Shown: in pieces, positions 35,316 to 47,392 of the stretch
Position numbering within the stretch: position 1 is the stretch's first letter
Layout: every line of letters starts with the position of its first letter
Assembly (NCBI GenBank): GCA_017642965.1
Contig: JAEPOJ010000007.1
Location: 14,436-78,435, forward strand
DNA length: 64,000 nt
Source: Phycisphaerales bacterium
GTDB taxonomy: Bacteria; Planctomycetota; Phycisphaerae; Phycisphaerales; UBA1924
Direction: 5' to 3'
The notes under the pieces: model-generated
The model's input: only the letters and a program-made list of their open reading frames with translations
Told to the model about the DNA's origin: nothing
Databases searched by the model: none
Made by a program: the position numbers and the translations under genes

Positions 35316-37339
35316 AGACCCCACGCATCCCCACGCCCGTGCGCTGGATCTGGAACCACACCGCTGCGTTCATCGCGCTGGCGCTCATCGTGATCGCGTT
35401 CGTAATCGGGGTCCGCATGGGCACCACCGGAGATCCCACTGTCACTTCCCACGCGCACGGGCACGAAAACCCATCATCTGACAGTGACAGTGGTGACACC
35501 GATCCCCAGATGTACACCTGCTCGATGCACCCGTCCGTGCGCCTGCCCGACCCGGACGCCAAGTGCCCGATCTGTTTCATGGACCTCATCCCCGTGCGCG
35601 AGGGCGACACGGGCGATCCCAACACGCTCGTGCTCTCCGAGTCCGAGACCATCGCGGCCCGCGTGGAGACCACACGCGTCTCGCGCTATGTCCCCACGAG
35701 CACCCTCCGATTGTTCGGCACCATCGAACTCGACGAGACCACCGTCGAACGTATCAGCGCCTACTTCCCCGGACGCATCGAGACCCTGTACGCGAACTTC
35801 CTGGGCGCTCGCGTGAGCAAGGGCGATCACCTCGCCCAGATGTACGCCCCCGAGCTGCTCGCGGCGTTCGAGGAGCTCCGACAGGCCGCCATCTCCGCGT
35901 CACAATCAAACACCATGAGCGACATCGTCCGTGAGAGTTCAATCGCAACCCTCAACGCGTCCCGCGAGCGCCTGCGACTCTACGGGATCGACGAGTCACT
36001 CATCGATCAAATCGAACACGAGGGGTACGATCAGGACACCTTCACCATCGACGCGCCCCGCGGGGGCACCATCACCCACATCGACGCACGCGAGGGCGCG
36101 TATGTCCAGACGGGCACGCCCATCCTCACCATCGCGGACCTCACCCACCTGTGGGTCGATCTGCAGGCTTACGAATCCCAGATCGGGCAGATCCGATGGG
36201 GTCAACACGTCGCGTTCCGTGTCGAGTCACACCCCGGGGAATCCTTCGAGGGGCGCGTGTCGTTCATCGATCCCGTCATCAACCCGATGACCCGCACCGC
36301 GACGATCCGCGTCGCGGTCGACAACCCCGATCGCACGCTCAAGCCCGGGATGTTCGCCAGCGCCACCATCGCCGTCGAGCTCGACGGGATGACCCACGCG
36401 ATCGACCCGGAACTGCTCGGGCGATATGTCTGCCCGATGCACCCCACAGAGATCCACGACACCCCGGGCGTGTGCACGATCTGCTCGATGGACCTGGTCC
36501 CCATCGAGTCGATGATCGACACGAGCGCACACGAGGAACACACCACCCCGCCCATCGTCGTCCCCGCGAGTGCGGTGCTCTTCACCGGGACGCGCTCGCT
36601 CGTCTACACCCAGATCGACGACGAGAACGGGTTCCGGTACACCCCGACGGAGATCACCCTTGGGCAACGCGCGGGCAACGCGTACATCGTGCTCGACGGG
36701 CTCAAGGAGAATGATCGGATCGTGACCAACGGCGCATTCCGGATCGACAGCTCGATGCAGATCGCAGCCAAGCCGAGCATGATGTCGATGGAGTCCGACG
36801 CTCCTGCCACCACTGGCACTGCTAGTTCACGCCCCAGCGGGTTCAAAAACGGGTATACCAGCAGTGTCAACGCGTACCTCGACGCGCAGGAAGCGCTCGC
36901 GGACGACGACCTGAGCGCGTACAACACCCACGCCCAGCGCCTCATCGACGCGATCGACGCGACACCCGCTGCGGGTCTGCTGGGCGAGGACCTGGGCACC
37001 TGGCGCACCAGCGCCAAGGCCCTGCGCCCGAGCGCACCCTACGACGACATCGAGATCGCCCGCGCCGACTTCGAGCCCATGAGCAACGCGATCTTCGCGC
37101 TCATCGATCAGTTCGGTGTCCCCGAGGGCGCACCGCTCTACATCGCCTACTGCCCGATGGCCTTCGACTTCACCGGCGCGGACTGGCTCCAGCGCACCGA
37201 GACGATCGACAACCCGTACTTCGGCGCCACCATGCTCCGATGCGGCGAGGTCCTCCGCACCATCGAGCCCGACGCGTCGCAACCAACCCCCAAGCGCCCA
37301 CCCGCGGGCGCCCCCGCCCATGATCACGGGGGGCACTGA
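35312..37339 (+). CDS. RND periplasmic adaptor with two heavy-metal-binding domains (CusB/CzcB-like)
   Basis: The 675-residue protein is larger than typical CusB (about 400). It has an N-terminal anchor (about 17-34) and a heavy-metal-binding domain at about 68-95 (YTCSMHPSVRLPDPDAKCPI, then CFMDLIPV). The adaptor core contains IETLYANFLGARVSKGDHLAQMYAPEL. A second such domain lies at about 371-397 (YVCPMHPTEIHDTPGVCTIC, SMDLVPIE). A C-terminal DUF3347-like domain has YCPMAFDFTGADWLQ. It links pump and channel and delivers Cu(I)/Ag(I)-type ions. Two palindromic coding repeats are embedded, at residues 42-61 and near 500. Confidence 0.92.
   Translation: MKTPRIPTPVRWIWNHTAAFIALALIVIAFVIGVRMGTTGDPTVTSHAHGHENPSSDSDSGDTDPQMYTCSMHPSVRLPDPDAKCPICFMDLIPVREGDTGDPNTLVLSESETIAARVETTRVSRYVPTSTLRLFGTIELDETTVERISAYFPGRIETLYANFLGARVSKGDHLAQMYAPELLAAFEELRQAAISASQSNTMSDIVRESSIATLNASRERLRLYGIDESLIDQIEHEGYDQDTFTIDAPRGGTITHIDAREGAYVQTGTPILTIADLTHLWVDLQAYESQIGQIRWGQHVAFRVESHPGESFEGRVSFIDPVINPMTRTATIRVAVDNPDRTLKPGMFASATIAVELDGMTHAIDPELLGRYVCPMHPTEIHDTPGVCTICSMDLVPIESMIDTSAHEEHTTPPIVVPASAVLFTGTRSLVYTQIDDENGFRYTPTEITLGQRAGNAYIVLDGLKENDRIVTNGAFRIDSSMQIAAKPSMMSMESDAPATTGTASSRPSGFKNGYTSSVNAYLDAQEALADDDLSAYNTHAQRLIDAIDATPAAGLLGEDLGTWRTSAKALRPSAPYDDIEIARADFEPMSNAIFALIDQFGVPEGAPLYIAYCPMAFDFTGADWLQRTETIDNPYFGATMLRCGEVLRTIEPDASQPTPKRPPAGAPAHDHGGH
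35436..35495 (+). repeat. In-frame palindromic coding repeat, copy 3
   Basis: CCACTGTCACT (35436-35446) pairs perfectly with AGTGACAGTGG (35483-35493). In frame it encodes PTVTSHAHGHENPSSDSDSG, in the adaptor linker before the first metal domain. Frame and orientation match copies 1 and 2. Confidence 0.8.
36809..36868 (+). repeat. Divergent in-frame palindromic coding repeat, copy 4
   Basis: The first 21 bases match the corresponding arm of copy 2 (in coding direction) at 18 positions and in the same frame, encoding TTGTASSR against TTATVSSC. The second arm is weak (CACTGCT with AGCAGTG). It lies in the linker before the DUF3347-like domain. Confidence 0.5.
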
Positions 37340-37341
37340 GC

Positions 37342-41033
<3,692 letters not shown>

Positions 41034-41037
<4 letters not shown>

Positions 41038-41945
41038 AGACCACACTGATGACCACGCTCATCGCGTGCGCCTGCTGCGCACCCGTGTCCCTCGCGCAGG
41101 ACCACCACGGCGATCACGCCGACCACGCACACCACGACACAAACGCACCCGTCAACACCATGTGCCCCATCGGGCAAGAGCCCATCGTCGAGGGTGTTCC
41201 CACGATCGAGTACAAGGGCAATACCATCGCGTTCTGCTGCCCGGGGTGCGACAAGGAGTTCATGGGGTGGGACGAGTCGAAACGCGACGCGTTCGTCGCC
41301 CTCGCCAAGGCCGGCAAAGAACCAGGAGAGCACCACGCGAAGGGCGATGTCAAAGCCATGGACGCGATGCCCGTCAAGAGCCAACCCTATACCCTCTCCA
41401 CCTGCCCTGTCTCGGGTGAGCCCCTCGGTTCCATGGGCGACCCGGTCGTGAAGGAGATCGACGGGCGCGAGGTGCGCTTCTGCTGCAAGATGTGCGTCGG
41501 ACGGTTCGAGAAGAACAAGGACGAGTACTTCAAGAAGATCGACGAGCAGATGATCGCGGATCAGCTCCCGTACTACCCCATGACAACCTGCGCAATCTCC
41601 GGCGAACCCCTGAGCGAGGACGGCGAGGACATCGCGATCAACCTCATCCACGCCAACCGGCTCGTGCGTCTGTGCTGCAAGTCCTGTGTCAAGGAGTTCA
41701 ACAAGAACCCCGGCGCGTACATCGCCAAGATCGACAAGGCCGCCGCCGACGCGCAGCGAGCAGACTACCCGCTCGACAAGTGCATGATCGGAGGCAAGCT
41801 CGGTTCCATGGGCGATCCCTCCGAGATCGTCCTCGCGGGTCGTCTGGTCCGGTTCTGCTGCGCCATGTGCGAACCCAAGGTGATTGCAGACCCCGCCAAG
41901 TACCTCGCCCAGCTCGACGAGGCATGGGCGAAGCAGAACCCGTAA
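41034..41945 (+). CDS. Secreted protein with four YHS-like Cys repeats
   Basis: The 303-residue protein starts at MKTTLMTTLIACACCAPVSLAQ (signal peptide) after AAAGGAG, overlapping the pump stop as ATGA. A His-rich stretch (DHHGDHADHAHHD) is followed by four repeats, each with one Cys near the start and a C-C-x-x-C pair: MCPIGQEPI/FCCPGCDKEF, TCPVSGEPL/FCCKMCVGRF, TCAISGEPL/LCCKSCVKEF and KCMIGGKLG/FCCAMCEPKV. YHS-type domains bind copper and similar metals. It is probably a periplasmic metal sponge or chaperone for the pump. Confidence 0.85.
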
Positions 41946-42054
41946 CGAGTGTCATGTAAGTGTGAATCCGCTTTAACGGGCGGATCACGCATTGTTCATC
42001 TCAATGTGCTTTGGTCCGAATAGGTACACACACGCAAAAGAAGAGGATACAAAG

Positions 42055-42612
42055 ATGAATCACGAAGATAATCACCAAGAGCACAACTCGAAGAACGCGC
42101 CGTACATCCGTTTCGCACTCATGATTCTCACCTCCATGACTGTCATGTTTTTCCTGATGTACTTGCACTCGTATCAGATACTGGACCACGCCTGGTTCAG
42201 TGAGACTCGGTTCTTCATGACGATGATCATGGGCGGTGGGATGATCGTCGTGATGCTCCTGTTCATGCTCAAGATGTACAACAGCACCACGAAAAACATC
42301 ATCACGATCGCCATTGCGTTCCTATTGCTCGCGGGGGGGGGCGCGCTGGTCCGATCGCAGATCACTGTTTCTGATCGTGATTACATGGAGGGGATGATCC
42401 CGCACCACTCCATCGCGATCCTGACAAGTGAGCGTGCACAGATCAAGGATGTTCGGGTGCGCAAGCTCGCCGACGAGATCATCAAGGCCCAGCGCCGCGA
42501 GATAAAAGAAATGGAGTGGCTAATCGCGGATATCAAGGCCAACGGGATCGCTGAAACAGACGCTGAGGGAGACGCGAGGCCGGTACCCGAGTTTCAGAGC
42601 ACACCTGAGTAA
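42055..42612 (+). CDS. DUF305-family membrane protein
   Basis: The 185-residue protein starts at MNHEDNHQEHNSKN after GAGGA. It has three hydrophobic helices and a C-terminal DUF305 segment: YMEGMIPHHSIAILTSERA, then IKDVRVRKLADEIIKAQRREIKEMEWLI. DUF305 proteins with the MIPHH motif occur widely beside copper and silver resistance genes; their biochemical role is not established, though the Met/His motif suggests metal binding. It is separated from the YHS gene by 109 bases. Confidence 0.85.
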   Translation: MNHEDNHQEHNSKNAPYIRFALMILTSMTVMFFLMYLHSYQILDHAWFSETRFFMTMIMGGGMIVVMLLFMLKMYNSTTKNIITIAIAFLLLAGGGALVRSQITVSDRDYMEGMIPHHSIAILTSERAQIKDVRVRKLADEIIKAQRREIKEMEWLIADIKANGIAETDAEGDARPVPEFQSTPE

Positions 42613-42678
42613 TCAACAAAGCCGGATCCTTAACTGTCTCAGATCTGGAAACAACCCACACACTTTCACGAGGTTCAC

Positions 42679-43440
42679 ATGAGTATCACTTTTCAAGCCT
42701 CTATCGAGGGAATGCACTGCGGAAGCTGCGAGAACAAGATCCGTAATGCACTGATCGCGCTACCTGCGGTTACCGATGCGAGCGTTTCGAAAAAGACCGG
42801 CATGGCGGATATACACACCAGCGACGATATGAGCGAAGATTCAATCCGAAACGCAATCACAGGCGCAGGGGACTATCGGGTGACAGAAGTCCGACGATCG
42901 GAGTCGACCTCTGCACCCACGAAACCTGCAGCTGCTCAAAACGCAACAGTGAATGATTCTCCGCCTGAGAGTCTGTACCCACTTTTCCTGATCGTCGGGT
43001 TTATCGTGGGTGTGACCTTGCTCGTCGCTTGGTCATCAAATGATTGGCGTATCGAGCCCATGATGCGCCACTTCATGGCCGGGTTCTTTATCGTGTTCTC
43101 TTTCTTCAAGCTGCTCGACCCACCCGGGTTCGTCTCCGCATATCGCGGGTACGACCTGCTCGCACGCAGGTCCGCGGCGTGGGCATGGGCGTACCCGTAT
43201 GTTGAGCTTGCACTTGGCGTGATGTATCTGATGGCCTGGCTCCCGGTGACCACGAACATCGCAACCTTGATACTTATGCTGATCGGTGCGATCGGGGTTC
43301 TCAAGGCGCTGCTCAATAAGCGTGCGATCCGGTGCGCCTGCCTCGGTACAGCCCTCAATCTCCCGATGACCAAGGTCACGCTTGTTGAAGACCTGACCAT
43401 GGCGGTAATGGCATGCGTGATGTTACTCCTTATGCTCTGA
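42679..43440 (+). CDS. HMA metal-binding domain fused to MauE/DoxX-like membrane domain
   Basis: The 253-residue protein starts with an HMA domain (TFQASIEGMHCGSCENKIRNAL, residues 3-70) carrying the GMxCxxC metal motif. After a linker come four or five hydrophobic helices (FFIVFSFFKLLDPPGFVSAY, YVELALGVMYLMAW, LMLIGAIGVLKALL) and a cytosolic CACLGTALNLPMTKVTLVED motif like that in MauE-type proteins. It probably moves or reduces a soft metal ion at the membrane, or handles thiols. It is the last clear gene of the cargo operon before attR. Confidence 0.8.
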   Translation: MSITFQASIEGMHCGSCENKIRNALIALPAVTDASVSKKTGMADIHTSDDMSEDSIRNAITGAGDYRVTEVRRSESTSAPTKPAAAQNATVNDSPPESLYPLFLIVGFIVGVTLLVAWSSNDWRIEPMMRHFMAGFFIVFSFFKLLDPPGFVSAYRGYDLLARRSAAWAWAYPYVELALGVMYLMAWLPVTTNIATLILMLIGAIGVLKALLNKRAIRCACLGTALNLPMTKVTLVEDLTMAVMACVMLLLML

Positions 43441-43441
43441 G

Positions 43442-43657
43442 TCACTGTTTGGAAGAGTAACTGTCCACTAGTTGGTCGATCCCTTTCGTCAGTCCAGCGA
43501 TCTGATGAGGATCTAGCTGATCCGCAAGTTGCCAGAGCAGCTTGAGTCTCGCTCGTAATCCGGTAGTGTGTGCGCCGCATTCTGCGCTCGTCTCATCCGA
43601 AATCGTTGATTCAAGGTCGCAATCGCGGCCTGTTCGAGTCCCGCCAGGCCCATTCAT
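43442..43657 (-). CDS. Doubtful small ORF abutting attR
   Basis: A 71-codon frame ends in LRARLKLLWQLADQLDPHQI, a helical segment, and stops right after the HMA gene on the opposite strand. Its first 10 codons translate the tRNA-derived attachment site, which is a frequent annotation artefact, and the ATG depends on the one base that differs between the two repeats. If real, in the excised circle it would lie downstream of the integrase gene on the same strand. No family is recognised. Confidence 0.25.
   Translation of the reverse strand: MNGPGGTRTGRDCDLESTISDETSAECGAHTTGLRARLKLLWQLADQLDPHQIAGLTKGIDQLVDSYSSKQ
43632..43655 (+). other. attR: right attachment site
   Basis: This 24-base copy of the tRNA-Leu 3' end is identical to 24623-24646. 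The bases before it do not form the rest of a tRNA, so this is the far end of the integrated element and not a second tRNA gene. Confidence 0.92.
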
Positions 43658-43663
43658 TGCTTC

Positions 43664-44194
43664 TGCAGCAGTTGGAAATCAAGAGCAAGGACCACGCCTG
43701 GGCTCTGTATGAGAAACTGAGAGAGTTACGCAACCCACCTATTTCCGACCTTCTGCCGGCATTCTGTTTGGGCCCGTTGACCTCTCGTGCGTGAGAGGGT
43801 CGAGACGATCGTAAGCCGCACAATGGCCCACATGGACCGAACAGCGGCGGCTATGACCGACACGCTCGATGCGATCCTGGAGGCGAAGGCCGTGGGCGCA
43901 ACGGATAAGGACCCCCGGCCGATCTACGAGCTGCAGCGCGATGTGGCATCTGGATTCCATCTGCAGCGAGAACTCACGCGGCTTCCACGCGGATCAGGAG
44001 GCCGTGCGAATCCTCGGCGAGTCCATCGACTTGAGCCGACATGCCCAGGGCGTTCGCCATCCGCCTGCGTGCTCCCGAAGCACCGAGCACTGAGGGCATC
44101 GAGACAGAGCCGGTGCAGTGCGTGACGCGAAGGAGAAAGCTCCGATCGAGAAATGAGCCAGCATTTGTGCTCAGACTGATTCGATCGAAACTAG
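43664..44194. other. Region beyond attR without a convincing gene
   Basis: About 530 bases have only short overlapping frames on both strands. A rightward frame from 43787 reads [20 protein letters not shown] and then [21 protein letters not shown] before losing coherence near 43970. This may be a decayed host gene. A rightward terminator follows at 44195. Confidence 0.4.
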
Positions 44195-44234
44195 AGCACG
44201 CCCCGATCGCTCGGTCGGAGCGTGCTATTTTTTT
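44195..44234 (+). terminator. Rightward rho-independent terminator
   Basis: AGCACGC pairs with GCGTGCT across an 18-base partly paired loop and is followed by ATTTTTTTG. No intact rightward gene precedes it in host DNA, which supports a decayed gene between attR and this point. Confidence 0.7.
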
Positions 44235-44277
44235 GAATAGGTCTGGCATCAACGAGGCAGTTCACAGAGCAGCAGGC

Positions 44278-45837
44278 TCACGGGCAGCCCGCGTTGAACT
44301 GGTTGAGGAAGCTGCTCACGTCGAAGAAGCTGAACTCACCGTCACCATTGAAATCTGCCACAGGATCCATCGCGTTGTATGCGTTGAGGAATGCACTGAT
44401 ATCGAAGAAGTCCAGCGTCCCGTCGCGATTCAGGTCCGGCGCGCACGCCGAGCTGAACGAGAATCGCGTCGCGAGCAGATCGGTGCTGTTGGCAACCCCG
44501 AACGCGTACATACGCCCCATGACATCGAGCCCGGCCGTGTACACCACATCGCCATCCTCACTCGATGGTTCAGAGAACTCGAGCACGCTCATATCCACGA
44601 CGTCACCGTTCTCGGTGTCATACGCGAGGACGAGCACATCAGTATCAAACATCTCGCCGGTCAGATCATCCGCGTTCGTATAGCCGAATACGTACAACCT
44701 GCCATCTGCCCCCACACGCAGCGCGGCGCCGAACTCGGAATCGCCGATCCCGTTTTCACCGAACGCGTTGAGCCAGAGGACCACGCCGCTCTCCCCATCG
44801 TACGCGATGGTAATCAGGTTCTCGTTGTTGTTGCTGTCGTCACCATCGGGATCGGTTGCGCCGGTCGCGTAGATGACGCCGTCGGGGCCTTCAGTGATGC
44901 TCCCGAAAAACTCGTCCTGGCCCGGGTCCACCAGCGTCACCCACCGTTGATCCCCGGTCTCGCCGTCGATCCTGAGCACGACCCACTGACGATCAAGCCC
45001 GAATGGCCCGGAGATGTACGCGATCGCATCACCGTTGGACGCGAGGATGAGGTCACGCACGGACTCGTTCGCCGACGTGCCGTACTGATTGACCCAGATG
45101 GTGCTCCCGGTCTCGCCGTCATACTTGATGGTGAAGATGTCGTTGCTGCTGCTGCCCGCCTTCGCGCCGCCACTCACGATCACGTCCCCTTCCGGTGTGA
45201 CAACGACCTCGTCGCCATCATCGTTTTCGAACAGGAACGGGCCAACCCCCGTGTAGTATCGACGCCAGATCTCGTCGCCATCCGGTGATAGCTTGACAGT
45301 ACCAATGTCGCGTTGTTCGTCAGGGGTGTCGAAACCGCCGGTCGCAACCACGCCACCGTCCGGTGTACCTGCGATTGCCATCGGGTTATCGATCCCGGTA
45401 TCACCGCCATCGATGAACCGACGCCAGATCTCATCCCCGCTATGCGCGTTATACTTGATGATCACGTAGTCGGCATCCCCAAAGCCGGGCACCGAGCTCC
45501 GTCCCAGCACATAAACAAACTGCTCGTCCCAAGACATCGCGATCCCGGCGGGTACATCCTGCTCAAGCGGGCCTGCATAGCGAGAAAACCAGCCGACCGT
45601 GCCGTCCGCGTTCACCCGGTGCACGCCGATGTCATCAATGAAACTGATGCCCGAGAGCAGGTAGCTCGTTCCATCTGAAGAAGTCACGCTATCCGCGTAC
45701 CGCAGGTTCAGCGATGCGCTCGAGGGGATCATCGTCTCCCAGTCAGGAGTGATATCCGCGTTCGAATGCGCTCCGGCACCCGCGATCACCATTCCCGCGA
45801 TGATGCTCTTCCAGACTGTACTAGTGTGATTTTTCAT
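44278..45837 (-). CDS. Secreted beta-propeller-like protein with dockerin-like tail
   Basis: The 519-residue protein begins with a signal peptide (MKNHTSTVWKSIIAGMVIAGAGAHSNA). The body has repeated blades with YDGETGSTIWVNQYG, YDGESGVVLWLNAFGENG and IDGETGDQRWVTLVD, as in quinoprotein-like or SBBP-repeat propellers. The C-terminal 55 residues are CAPDLNRDGTLDFFDISAFL, then ADFNGDGEFSFFDVSSFLNQFNAGCP: two dockerin/EF-hand-like calcium loops bracketed by Cys. It is probably an extracellular or outer-surface protein. It is the first of three neighbouring genes with the same tail. Confidence 0.8.
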   Translation of the reverse strand: MKNHTSTVWKSIIAGMVIAGAGAHSNADITPDWETMIPSSASLNLRYADSVTSSDGTSYLLSGISFIDDIGVHRVNADGTVGWFSRYAGPLEQDVPAGIAMSWDEQFVYVLGRSSVPGFGDADYVIIKYNAHSGDEIWRRFIDGGDTGIDNPMAIAGTPDGGVVATGGFDTPDEQRDIGTVKLSPDGDEIWRRYYTGVGPFLFENDDGDEVVVTPEGDVIVSGGAKAGSSSNDIFTIKYDGETGSTIWVNQYGTSANESVRDLILASNGDAIAYISGPFGLDRQWVVLRIDGETGDQRWVTLVDPGQDEFFGSITEGPDGVIYATGATDPDGDDSNNNENLITIAYDGESGVVLWLNAFGENGIGDSEFGAALRVGADGRLYVFGYTNADDLTGEMFDTDVLVLAYDTENGDVVDMSVLEFSEPSSEDGDVVYTAGLDVMGRMYAFGVANSTDLLATRFSFSSACAPDLNRDGTLDFFDISAFLNAYNAMDPVADFNGDGEFSFFDVSSFLNQFNAGCP

Positions 45838-45893
45838 GTGTATCCCGATGATTCCGCGTTGTGAAGTGCTTCGCGTAGTGGATCCCGATGGCA

Positions 45894-47213
45894 TCACGCG
45901 CAGCCACCCGTGTAGGCGTTGAGGAACGCGCTGACATCGAAGAAGTCAAAGCTGCCGCTGTTGTCGAAATCAGGCATCGAGTTGACGAAGATCGAGACAT
46001 CGAAGAAATCGAGCACCCCGTCGTTGTTGAGATCCGCCGGGCAGGCACCGCAATCGACAAGCCGCTGCGTGATCCCATCGTTGAGCCCGTTAGACTGCCC
46101 GGCCGCCCAGACCTCGCCTTCAACCGTGGTCATTCCTCGGAACCAGGTACCAAAGTCGGTGAGTTCTGACTCTGGGATCACAGCCCAGTCGCTGCCGTCC
46201 CAGCGCATGATCAGCGCGTGGGGGTAGCCGTCCGCGTCGGGCTGCGTGCCAGCCGCGTACACCTCGTCGGGTGAAACCGCGGTGATACCACGCAACTCTG
46301 CGCTATGCTCAAAGACCGGCACCGGGACATTGCTCCACGCGCTGCCATCCCAATGCAGGATCAGCGGTATCGTGACCTGCCTAGCGAGGTCGTAGTCGTA
46401 GCCCGCGGCCCATGCGTCATCGCTGCTGAGTACATCGATTGCCGCGACGCTCGAGAATGCAGTGGATTTTACGGTCTGCGTCAGATCGTACTGGGACCAG
46501 TCCGACCCGTCCCAACGGATCATCATCGCGGCCGGGCCGAAACCTGTCCCCACTTCCTGAGCGACACCACCGGCCCACGCATCGTCCTCGCTTGCTCCGT
46601 CGATCGCTCGGATGTAGTTGTAACTCCGCCCACCCGTCTCCGCCAGCGGCGGAACGAACACAACCTCCCACTCGTTCCCATTCAGACGCGCGGCCATAGG
46701 ATATGTCGAGGCCGCGGGAGGCGGGAGTTCCGACCACTTATACCCGCACGCCCATACATCGTCTCCCGCTTTCCCGATCGTGTTGAATCCGCTCCCCCCC
46801 GCGTACACCGGGGAGAGCATCAACTCCCAGTCGGATCCGTCCCATCGCATCGACTGCGCGAGCGAAGAACCTGACGATGGGTTGTACGTCCCCACCGCGA
46901 TCGCGTCATCGGGCCCCAGCGCCTGCACACCATGGAGCACCTGGTGCTCACGCAGCACGCTCGGCTGCGGCACCTGAACCTCACTCCACGATCCACCATC
47001 CCAACGCGCCGCGTAGTTCATCGTGCGCGTATCCGTCTGCGTGAAGATGAACCGGCGTCCGACGGTCCAGATCTCATCTGATGCCACCCCATCGATGTGG
47101 TACAGCAGCACGCTCCCCTCCGGGTTCGGCGTGGTTTCCAGATCCCAGGGGCAATCCTGCGCAACGCCGTGCCCGGCCGTGACGATCAGTGCGGTGATGA
47201 TTGCGTGCTTCAT
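45894..47213 (-). CDS. Secreted WD/propeller-like protein with dockerin-like tail
   Basis: The 439-residue protein starts at MKHAIITALIVTAGHGVAQ (signal peptide) after GGGAGAG. The body holds repeats of the form RWDGSDWxxxxxP and DDAWAxGY (for example SMRWDGSDWELMLSPVYAGG, LSSDDAWAAGYDYDL), about seven blades of a propeller. The tail is CPADLNNDGVLDFFDVSIFV, then FDNSGSFDFFDVSAFLNAYTGGCA. It is 56 bases upstream of the next gene on the same strand, so the two may be cotranscribed. Function unknown; surface-exposed placement is inferred from the signal peptide and tail. Confidence 0.8.
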   Translation of the reverse strand: MKHAIITALIVTAGHGVAQDCPWDLETTPNPEGSVLLYHIDGVASDEIWTVGRRFIFTQTDTRTMNYAARWDGGSWSEVQVPQPSVLREHQVLHGVQALGPDDAIAVGTYNPSSGSSLAQSMRWDGSDWELMLSPVYAGGSGFNTIGKAGDDVWACGYKWSELPPPAASTYPMAARLNGNEWEVVFVPPLAETGGRSYNYIRAIDGASEDDAWAGGVAQEVGTGFGPAAMMIRWDGSDWSQYDLTQTVKSTAFSSVAAIDVLSSDDAWAAGYDYDLARQVTIPLILHWDGSAWSNVPVPVFEHSAELRGITAVSPDEVYAAGTQPDADGYPHALIMRWDGSDWAVIPESELTDFGTWFRGMTTVEGEVWAAGQSNGLNDGITQRLVDCGACPADLNNDGVLDFFDVSIFVNSMPDFDNSGSFDFFDVSAFLNAYTGGCA

Positions 47214-47392
47214 ATCGAATCTCTCCCGAAGGGGTCGTGTGTGTTCCTCAATCTTTGCAATTCCCATGCCAGAGCTTTGCCCGCCTGTGCGTCGCCATAC
47301 TGCGCAACGAGCCCCAGTGCTTGGCTACCTCTGGCCAGCCAGATGAAAACTGGCCACTATCCTGCAGCATGCACAGGTCATCATGCGTTTGC

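Noticed and set aside
43632-43655. Second tRNA-Leu
   Set aside because: Only the last 20 tRNA bases are present; there is no D arm, anticodon arm or 5' acceptor strand. It is an attachment site.
44041-45288. 415-codon rightward frame opposite the propeller protein
   Set aside because: Antisense to a secreted protein with signal peptide, repeats and tail; the frame crosses a terminator.
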